Below are positions 57,933-64,000 of a stretch of DNA of 64,000 nucleotides, in pieces. The stretch lies in NCBI GenBank assembly GCA_045223915.1, contig JBGUZU010000005.1, positions 62,001 to 126,000 of the forward strand, in the 5' to 3' direction. The notes beneath the pieces were generated by a model that saw nothing but the letters and a program-made list of their open reading frames with translations, did not search any database and was not told where the DNA came from. The position numbers and the translations under genes were made by a program. Source of the DNA: Ruminimicrobiellum sp045223915. Its GTDB lineage: Bacteria > Elusimicrobiota > Endomicrobiia > Endomicrobiales > Endomicrobiaceae. The first letter of the stretch is position 1. Every line of letters starts with the position of its first letter.

Positions 57933-59903
57933 TTGCAAAAGAACAAGTGGATACTTCAGGATATAGATAAAGACTATTTATGTGCTTTACAACAAGAATT
58001 AAATTTACCGGAAGTTGTGTTAAAAGTATTATTGGCAAGGGGTATTAAAACTTCTCGTGAAATAAAGGATTTTGTCTTTCCCAAAAAAGAAGAATTGTTC
58101 AACCCGTATCTTCTCGGTGATATGTACAAGGCAGTAACAAGAATAAAACAGTCTATAGAAAACAAGGAAAGAATACTTATATATGCCGATAGAGATGTTG
58201 ATGGTATTACATCTTTGGCCGTATTATATAATACGATTTTTACTTTAGGCGGAGATGTCGTTTGGTATATTCCTTCAGATGAAGGTTACGGGCTATCTTG
58301 TACCGTATTGGATAAATATAAAACCGAAAATGTGAAACTTATAATAACCGTAGATTGCGGAATATCCGCCGTTACGGAAATAGATTATGCAAACAGTTTG
58401 GGAATGGATGTTATTGTTACCGACCATCATGAACCTCCGCAGGACGGGTTGCCTAAAGCATATTGTGTTGTTGATCCTAAAGTTACTACATGTAAGTATC
58501 CTTTCAAAGAACTTGCCGGTTGCGGAGTTTCTTTTAAAGTTTCGCAGGCATTAATGCAAACATACGGGAAATATTTTGATAAAGAAATTGCGATTTTAGC
58601 CGGTAAGAATGAACAATTTTATTTGATAGTTCTTGTTAACGATATAGTTGTTAAAGAAGAAATTTTAAATAAACCGGATTTAACAAGTTTTTCAAAAATT
58701 GTTACAAATTCAAAAAATTGTATTGAAAATACAGAGAACAAGGATATTGAAACAATAGAAATTGAAGAAGGAAAAGATATAAAACAAATTGCTTACGATA
58801 TTTTGAATAAATACAGAAATAAATGCTTTGACGATGATGGAAGAATGTTGGAATTTTTTGAAAATAATGTGGATTTGGTTGCATTGGGAACAGTTGCCGA
58901 CATTGTTCCGCTTACAAGTGAAAACAGAATATTAGTTCAAAACGGATTGTCGATACTTAATGACAATTATTCAAAGAGATTGGGCTTGGGACATATATTT
59001 GAAGAATATTTGAAAAATGGTCATGTGTCTGCAAAGTCGATATCTTGGAAAATAGCTCCTATCCTAAATGCCGCGGGAAGAATGGGGAAAGCTTCGGTTG
59101 CGGCTAATCTTATCCTTGCTGATGATGACTATAATGCAAACAATTTTTTTGTAGAACTGAAACAGTTAAATAACGACAGAAAAGAATTACAAAACGAAAA
59201 TATAAAACAATTCAATATTTTGTTAAAACAGCAATGTGATGTAGAAAAGGATAATATACTTGTTGTGTCTGCATCTAATTTGGCACACGGCGTTACAGGT
59301 ATAGTTGCTTCGCAAATGGTAAAGTTATACGGAAAACCGGTAATTTTATTCATTGAAGATCAGCAAAAAGGGGAAGCTACCGGTGCTTGTCGTTCAATAG
59401 ACGGTTTTGATATTGTTGCTGCTTTAGACAAAACAAAAGATTTGCTTGTTAAGTTCGGAGGTCATAATCAAGCGGCGGGATTAACAATAGAAATTAGTAA
59501 ATTAGACGAGTTTAGGAAAAGAATAAAACAAATAGCAAAAGACTATATCTCAACGGAGATGGTTGCAAATAAAGTAAATGTTGATTGTGAACTTAAAATT
59601 ACGGAAGTAAACAGAAGAACATATAAAGATTTAACCGTTTTGGAACCTTTTGGCGCTTCAAATTCCGTTCCGGTATTTTTATTAAAATCCGTTAGTTTTG
59701 AAGAAGTTTCTATCATAGGTCAAACACAGGAACATTTAAAATTAAAAATATGCAAAGACGGTATAAGTATTTCTGCAGTGTTTTGGGGTGCGGCAAAGTA
59801 TATAGATGATTTCGGCTATAAACAAAAATATGACGTTTTATTTAATATGGACTTGAACAGGGATGCAGTTCAGTTAATAATTTTGGATGTAAAAATAGTT
59901 TAG
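57933..59903 (+). CDS. recJ: Single-stranded-DNA exonuclease RecJ with an internal insertion
   Basis: 656 residues. A 5'-3' exonuclease acting in recombination and mismatch repair. DHH motifs: ILIYADRDVDGITSLAVLY (usual DADG here DVDG), LIITVDCGISAV and VIVTDHHEPPQ; then GTVADIVPLTSENR, and DHHA1 with RSIDGFDIVAALDK and FGGHNQAAGLTIE; a C-terminal OB fold (FGASNSVPVFLL, VFWGAAKYI). Start codon is TTG at 57933, fixed by AAAGGAG 5 bases upstream. Residues about 220-310, between GVSFKVSQAL and LVALGTVAD, form an insertion of some 80-90 residues absent from standard RecJ, with an Asn/Glu/Lys-rich centre. It is in the nucleoside operon, possibly because its 5'-nucleotide products feed salvage, which is speculative. 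Confidence 0.93.
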   Translation: MQKNKWILQDIDKDYLCALQQELNLPEVVLKVLLARGIKTSREIKDFVFPKKEELFNPYLLGDMYKAVTRIKQSIENKERILIYADRDVDGITSLAVLYNTIFTLGGDVVWYIPSDEGYGLSCTVLDKYKTENVKLIITVDCGISAVTEIDYANSLGMDVIVTDHHEPPQDGLPKAYCVVDPKVTTCKYPFKELAGCGVSFKVSQALMQTYGKYFDKEIAILAGKNEQFYLIVLVNDIVVKEEILNKPDLTSFSKIVTNSKNCIENTENKDIETIEIEEGKDIKQIAYDILNKYRNKCFDDDGRMLEFFENNVDLVALGTVADIVPLTSENRILVQNGLSILNDNYSKRLGLGHIFEEYLKNGHVSAKSISWKIAPILNAAGRMGKASVAANLILADDDYNANNFFVELKQLNNDRKELQNENIKQFNILLKQQCDVEKDNILVVSASNLAHGVTGIVASQMVKLYGKPVILFIEDQQKGEATGACRSIDGFDIVAALDKTKDLLVKFGGHNQAAGLTIEISKLDEFRKRIKQIAKDYISTEMVANKVNVDCELKITEVNRRTYKDLTVLEPFGASNSVPVFLLKSVSFEEVSIIGQTQEHLKLKICKDGISISAVFWGAAKYIDDFGYKQKYDVLFNMDLNRDAVQLIILDVKIV

Positions 59904-59909
59904 AAATTG

Positions 59910-59938
59910 TTGAAGTTTTTTATGGTATACACTAAAAT
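59910..59938 (+). promoter_or_regulatory. Promoter of mtnP-cdd-Na/Pi cotransporter operon
   Basis: TTGAAG at 59910-59915, 17 bases, TAAAAT at 59933-59938. Leader of about 25 bases with the strong ribosome site AGGGGGGA before the ATG at 59970. Confidence 0.6.
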
Positions 59939-59969
59939 TTAAGTATAAATAATAAATTTAGGGGGGAAA

Positions 59970-60854
59970 ATGGCAAAACAAATTGAACCTGTAAAAATTG
60001 CAGTAATCGGCGGCAGCGGTATAAGTGAAATAAGCGGGATAGAAAATGTTAAAGAGTTTGAAATAGATACTCCGTTCGGAAAGCCGTCGGCACCGATAAC
60101 AATAGGAACGATTGATGATGCGCGAGTTGCTTTTTTGCCCAGACATGGTAAAGGCCACACTATTTTGCCTTCGGAAATAAATGTAAGAGCAAATATATAT
60201 GCTTTAAAATCTTTGGGAGTAGAACAAATAATTGCATTAACCGCGGTAGGTTCTTTGCAGGATAAAATAAAGCCCAAAGATTTTGTTATTCCGGAACAAA
60301 TTTTCGATAGAACAAAAAACAGAATAAATACTTTTTTCGGTAACGGTATAGTTGCTCATATAAGTTTTGCCGATCCTTTTTGTAATGATTTGAGAGATAT
60401 TGTTCATAAAGCGGTTACCGAACTTGGAATAGAACATCATTTCAGTAACACAACTTATGTTTGTATAGAAGGTCCTCAATTTTCAACAAGAGCAGAATCT
60501 AAAGTTAACAGAGCAAACGGCTTTTCCGTTGTGGGAATGACGGCAATTCCCGAAGCCAAACTTGCCAGAGAAGCCGAAATTTGTTATGCAAATGTTTCTT
60601 TGGTTACGGACTACGATGTGTTAAAAATAGGTGAAGAAGTAGATGTTGAAAAAGTGTTGGAAGTTATGGATGCAAATGCAAATACCTGTAAAAAACTTAT
60701 TAAAAATCTTATACCTAAAATGGCAAAAAGAGAAATTAAATGCGGTTGCCAACATGCTTTAAAAGATGCCGTTCAATCCGCACCGGAAACGGTAACGAAA
60801 GCTCCGGCATACAAAGCTCTCAGTTTGTTTTTGGATAAATATTTTAAGAAATAA
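59970..60854 (+). CDS. mtnP: S-methyl-5'-thioadenosine phosphorylase
   Basis: 294 residues. Splits methylthioadenosine, the by-product of polyamine synthesis and SAM radical chemistry, into adenine and methylthioribose 1-phosphate. Motifs: KIAVIGGSGISEISGIE, FLPRHGKGHTILPSEINVRAN, ALTAVGSLQDKIKPKDFVIP, CIEGPQFSTRAESK and LVTDYDVL; the TDYD element favours MTAP over guanosine/inosine PNP. An extra Cys-containing segment (IKCGCQHALKDA) near the C-terminus is usual in this subgroup. It adds a further purine-releasing phosphorylase to the nucleoside genes. Confidence 0.92.
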   Translation: MAKQIEPVKIAVIGGSGISEISGIENVKEFEIDTPFGKPSAPITIGTIDDARVAFLPRHGKGHTILPSEINVRANIYALKSLGVEQIIALTAVGSLQDKIKPKDFVIPEQIFDRTKNRINTFFGNGIVAHISFADPFCNDLRDIVHKAVTELGIEHHFSNTTYVCIEGPQFSTRAESKVNRANGFSVVGMTAIPEAKLAREAEICYANVSLVTDYDVLKIGEEVDVEKVLEVMDANANTCKKLIKNLIPKMAKREIKCGCQHALKDAVQSAPETVTKAPAYKALSLFLDKYFKK

Positions 60855-60869
60855 TTCGGAACTAAAATT

Positions 60870-61274
60870 ATGAATAAAAAACAAGCATATAAGCAATTGT
60901 TGGATTTTGCCAAACAAGCAGCCGAAAATTCTTATAGTCCGTATTCTAAATTTAAAGTCGGTGCTGCGGTATTGTGCGAAGATAATAAAGTGTTTTGCGG
61001 GACAAATGTGGAAAATGCCTCTTACGGTTTAAGTATGTGTGCCGAACGGGTTGCTGTATTTACTGCTGTTGCCAACGGTTGCAAAAAAATAAAAGCTCTT
61101 GCGATATATTCAAAAAAAGGTGATGTTACTCCATGCGGGGCATGCAGACAAGTTATATCGGAATTTTCAAAGACGGCGGATATTGTTTATAACACAAAAG
61201 GAGACAGTTTTAAAACAGTAAAAATATCAAGTTTGTTGCCTAAATCTTTTGATGTAAAAACATTAAAAAAATGA
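60870..61274 (+). CDS. cdd: Cytidine deaminase
   Basis: 134 residues, the homotetrameric type. Deaminates cytidine and deoxycytidine to uridine forms, which the pyrimidine phosphorylase can then use. Motifs: SPYSKFKVGAAVLCED, NVENASYGLSMCAERVAVF with zinc Cys and catalytic Glu, and TPCGACRQVISEF with the other two zinc cysteines. Its stop overlaps the ATG of the next gene by four bases (ATGA). Confidence 0.96.
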   Translation: MNKKQAYKQLLDFAKQAAENSYSPYSKFKVGAAVLCEDNKVFCGTNVENASYGLSMCAERVAVFTAVANGCKKIKALAIYSKKGDVTPCGACRQVISEFSKTADIVYNTKGDSFKTVKISSLLPKSFDVKTLKK

Positions 61275-63319
61275 AAATAAAAAACATATTGTTTTGCTTA
61301 TTTTTAATGCTTTTGCCTGTGATTTGTTTAGGACAGGATTTTGTTTTAACCAAAATATCCGGTGACAAACAACTTGCCGTAAGAGGAACGGAAATAAAAG
61401 ATAATCTTGTTGTTTGTTTGACGGATAAAAACAATGTTCCTGTTTCGGATGTAAAAGTTAACTTTATTGTAGCCGACGGATACTTTCCTAACAACAAAAC
61501 ATCAAAGGAAAACTCAATTCAAGAAGAAACAATTGTAACCGATGAAAACGGTTATGCAAAATCTAAAATTTTTATAGATAAAAAAGCGGAAGATAAAGTT
61601 GTTGTTATAGTAAATGTCGACGTGTTGGCAGAACCTGTTTACTTTACGGTTTCCGTTTTAAGCAAGTATTGGATTTTGTTAATGATTGCAACAATGTTGG
61701 GCGGAGCTGCACTTCTTCTGTTCGGCATGTTTAAAGTTAATTCTGCTTTTCAACAAATAGCGGGACAAAATATAAGAACAATTCTTACAAAATTTACCAA
61801 TACAAGATTAAAAGGATTTTTTACAGGCTTTATAGTTACCGGAATAAATCAATCAAGTACGGCAACATTATTATTGCAAATTACACTTACAAGTGCCGGT
61901 GTAATGACATTCTTTCAAGCAATGTCTGTCACTATAGGTGCTTCGGTGGGTTCTACCGTTACGGGACAACTTGTAGCTTTTAAACTCGTTGATTATGCAT
62001 TAATCATTACAGCTGTCGGATACTTTTTGTCTTTCTTCTCGAAAAAAAGAAAAATAATAGAAATAGGTGATGTTATTTTCGGCTTCGGACTTTTGTTTTT
62101 CGGTATGAAATTGATGTCGGATTCCATGCTTCCGATAACGTTAAATAATGAACTTTTGGCAACGATTGCCGATTTACAATCGCCGTTTTGGTTAATAGTT
62201 ATCGGCATATTTTGTACTGCTTTCCTTACACAAAGCAGCGGTGCAACGGTAGGTATAATTATTGTCCTTGCATCATCGGGAATATTGTCTTTACTGCAGG
62301 GTATTTGTATTTGTTTGGGAGCACAAATAGGAACTTGTTCTACTGCAATAGTTGCTTCCATTACTCAACCGAGAAGCGGTAAAAGAGTTATGCTTTGGCA
62401 TTTGGGATACCAAATTTTAGGTGTGGTTTTGGTGTACCCTTTTATATCTTTTGTTTATTATAAAGGGGAACTGTGTTGGATATATTTTGTTAAATATTTT
62501 ACTTCGTCTTTTATATTTTCAAATGACATAGCAAGACAAATAGCTATGTCGCACACATTGGTAACTTTGTTTACCGCATTTATAATCTTACCGATAGTTC
62601 CTTTGCTTCATAAATTTATGATGCTTATTTATCCGAGTTCTGCGGTTGAAAAACATTTCGGAACGGTCTTTATTGATGAAAAATATGTCGAAGAACCTGA
62701 AAAAGCTCTTAAATTGTCAAAACAGGAAATAGAAAGATTGTCCGAAATTGTTTCGGAAGTAATGAAAGATTCTATAAATGCATTAAAGACAAGACACGAA
62801 ATAGTTATAGAAAAAATAAAATACAAATGTTTACAAATTTCTCATTTGGTTGATGAAATAATTCCTTACTTAACAAAAGTGGGACAAAACGAACTTACCG
62901 AAAAACAATCTCAAAGAGAAACTATGCTTTTGTATATAGTTGCCGATTTTGAACAAATAGCAGATATTATAAACAGAAATATTATTTATATATCGCAAGA
63001 AAAAATGAGAAGACATTTAAGATTTTCCGATGAAGGTTTGAAAGATTTGAAACATATGCACAATATTGTTTATACCAATTGTTCGAAAATTATAGATGCT
63101 TTTATTAAAGAAGATGAGGTCTTGGCAAGAGAAGTAAGCGATGATATAGATAAATTAAACGAAATAATGCATGAATTAAAAAGGAATCATATTGCAAGGT
63201 TGCATGCCGGGTTGCAGGAATCTATTGATACTTCCAGTCTTCATTTGGATGTGTTGGATCAATATATGAAAATCAACGAAACATTGTTGGATATTGCAAT
63301 AAATATTTACGATGTTTAA
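61271..63319 (+). CDS. Na/Pi cotransporter family protein with N-terminal Ig-like domain and C-terminal PhoU-like domain
   Basis: 682 residues. A signal peptide (cut near CLG-Q, residue 20) leads to an exported bacterial Ig-like domain (about 22-125: VVCLTDKNNVPVSDVKVNF, TDENGYAKSKIFID). Then come two NptA/PNaS repeats with the hallmark TGINQSSTATLLLQITLTSA and FLTQSSGATVGIIIVLASSG, about eight or nine membrane spans in all. The cytoplasmic C-terminus (about 490-682) is helical and PhoU-like (HLVDEIIPYL, ADFEQIADIINRNI). It should take up phosphate with Na+. Location directly behind phosphorolytic enzymes fits a phosphate-supply role, which is inference. The Ig-like extension is uncommon for the family. 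Confidence 0.88.
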   Translation: MKIKNILFCLFLMLLPVICLGQDFVLTKISGDKQLAVRGTEIKDNLVVCLTDKNNVPVSDVKVNFIVADGYFPNNKTSKENSIQEETIVTDENGYAKSKIFIDKKAEDKVVVIVNVDVLAEPVYFTVSVLSKYWILLMIATMLGGAALLLFGMFKVNSAFQQIAGQNIRTILTKFTNTRLKGFFTGFIVTGINQSSTATLLLQITLTSAGVMTFFQAMSVTIGASVGSTVTGQLVAFKLVDYALIITAVGYFLSFFSKKRKIIEIGDVIFGFGLLFFGMKLMSDSMLPITLNNELLATIADLQSPFWLIVIGIFCTAFLTQSSGATVGIIIVLASSGILSLLQGICICLGAQIGTCSTAIVASITQPRSGKRVMLWHLGYQILGVVLVYPFISFVYYKGELCWIYFVKYFTSSFIFSNDIARQIAMSHTLVTLFTAFIILPIVPLLHKFMMLIYPSSAVEKHFGTVFIDEKYVEEPEKALKLSKQEIERLSEIVSEVMKDSINALKTRHEIVIEKIKYKCLQISHLVDEIIPYLTKVGQNELTEKQSQRETMLLYIVADFEQIADIINRNIIYISQEKMRRHLRFSDEGLKDLKHMHNIVYTNCSKIIDAFIKEDEVLAREVSDDIDKLNEIMHELKRNHIARLHAGLQESIDTSSLHLDVLDQYMKINETLLDIAINIYDV

Positions 63320-63344
63320 CTCTCAAAAATTCTCTTTCCGCAAT

Positions 63345-63374
63345 TTGTAAATACACATAACAAATTTATATAAT
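63345..63374 (+). promoter_or_regulatory. Promoter of the terminal epimerase gene
   Basis: TTGTAA at 63345-63350, 18 bases, TATAAT at 63369-63374, followed by AGGAG at 63389-63393 and ATG at 63401. Confidence 0.65.
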
Positions 63375-63400
63375 AATAAGATATTCTTAGGAGATATAAA

Positions 63401-64000
63401 ATGAATATTTTATTGGCCGGCGGAGCAGGTTTTTTAGGTTCTCATTTTTGTGATTTTTTATTGGAAAAAGGACACAGCGTTTACTGTATAGATAATTTTA
63501 TTACCGGTAAAAAAGAAAATATAAAACATCTTTTGAATAACAAGAAATTTAAATTCAAAAAAACAGATATAACAAAAAAGTTTTCCATAAAAGAAAAGTT
63601 TGATTGTGTAATCAATTTCGCTTCAATAGCAAGTCCGGTATTTTACGATAAATATAAAATAGAAACATTGCTTGTAGGTTCTTACGGAACATACAATTTG
63701 TTGGAACTTGCAAGAAAAAACAAAGCAAAATTTTTATTTACTTCGACAAGTGAAGTTTACGGTGATCCGGCTTGTAACCCGCAGGAAGAAACTTATTGGG
63801 GAAATGTTAACCCGATAGGTAAAAGAAGTATGTATGACGAGTCAAAAAGATTTTCCGAAGCATTAATTATGAACTATCACAGAGTTTACGGCCTTGATAC
63901 AAAGATGGTAAGAATATTTAATACTTACGGCCCGAGAATGAATATGAACGACGGCAGAGTTGTTCCGCAATTTATAAATCAGGCATTAAACAATAAACCT
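63401..64000 (+). CDS. UDP-glucuronate decarboxylase-like NAD-dependent epimerase/dehydratase (3' end outside window)
   Basis: The frame is open to the last base (200 codons) and the gene continues beyond the window. Extended SDR marks: NAD-binding LLAGGAGFLGSHFCDFLL, IDNFITGKKENIKHLL, INFASIASPVFYDKY, TSTSEVYGDP, YDESKRFSEAL (catalytic Tyr and Lys) and RIFNTYGPRMNMNDGRVVP. The ASPVFY and GRVVPQFI-type segments match UDP-xylose synthase (UDP-glucuronate decarboxylase) better than dTDP-glucose dehydratase or GalE. It would make UDP-xylose or a related donor for surface glycans. AGGAG lies 7 bases before the ATG. Confidence 0.88.
   Translation, partial: MNILLAGGAGFLGSHFCDFLLEKGHSVYCIDNFITGKKENIKHLLNNKKFKFKKTDITKKFSIKEKFDCVINFASIASPVFYDKYKIETLLVGSYGTYNLLELARKNKAKFLFTSTSEVYGDPACNPQEETYWGNVNPIGKRSMYDESKRFSEALIMNYHRVYGLDTKMVRIFNTYGPRMNMNDGRVVPQFINQALNNKP

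Noticed and set aside
1..64000. CRISPR arrays, insertion sequences, prophage or integron structures
   Set aside because: No regularly spaced direct repeats, transposases, integrases or terminal inverted repeats were seen.

Overview
The window is AT-rich bacterial chromosome and almost wholly coding; no gene-free stretch exceeds about 200 bases. The organism is a diderm: it has lpxB, an MsbA-type lipid exporter, a PorV-like beta-barrel protein, a Wza-type lipoprotein and many Sec signal peptides. The DUF4912 + GH57 pair, an exported giant multidomain protein, split transketolase and nucleoside-based carbon use would fit an Elusimicrobiota-like or neighbouring (for example Omnitrophota-like) fermenter. 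That placement is inference and weak, because no rRNA or marker set is present. Recognisable promoters follow TTGAAA/TTGACA-N17-TATAAT closely, and at least two start codons lie directly at the predicted transcription start.

Layout. 1-581: C-terminal part of a SIR2-like protein. 586-2736: exported TPR protein. 2.8-8.1 kb: envelope operon lpxB - msbA-like - PorV-like - short RelA/SpoT, closed by a bidirectional terminator shared with rpmB on the minus strand. 8.4-8.5 kb: divergent promoters separated by a heptamer tandem array. 8.6-13.0 kb: operon of DUF4912 protein, GH57 glucan-branching-type enzyme, GAF/HD-GYP protein and rsmI.

13.1-30.4 kb is the outstanding region. A small membrane protein with a near-leaderless promoter is followed by an intrinsic terminator, and only 12 bases later by one uninterrupted gene for an exported protein of 5,590 residues. 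The giant carries, by motif, a ChaN/EreA/TraB-like N-terminal domain, a signal-peptide-like internal segment, an HExxH metallopeptidase motif, two duplicated His/Cys clan-CD-like peptidase modules each followed by a hydrophobic hairpin, two copies of a helical module, a GHKL-ATPase-like N-box, an HGT motif resembling ADP-ribosyltransferases, a 15-residue Gln-rich repeat and a long beta-rich C-terminal part. This is the best candidate for an undescribed system.

30.5-37.4 kb: argC, MATE exporter, DUF4422 glycosyltransferase-like protein, XRE-cupin regulator with an acyl-CoA synthetase, PspC, and a minus-strand tRNA-Arg(ACG) - NifU-type - YfcE-type transcript. 37.4-46.9 kb: smpB, an AddA-like helicase/nuclease, an AddB-like Fe-S nuclease, a DUF4833 protein and a Wza/tyrosine-autokinase pair for polysaccharide export. 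47.0-61.3 kb: central carbon and nucleoside salvage genes (tpiA, pduL-like, rpiB, deoC, split transketolase, deoB, purine and pyrimidine nucleoside phosphorylases, MTA phosphorylase, cytidine deaminase) with a DUF4139 protein, a GAF sensor and recJ in between. Together they can turn nucleosides plus phosphate into pentose phosphates, triose phosphate and acetaldehyde; the next gene is a Na/Pi cotransporter-family protein, which could supply the phosphate. The window ends inside a UDP-glucuronate decarboxylase-like epimerase.
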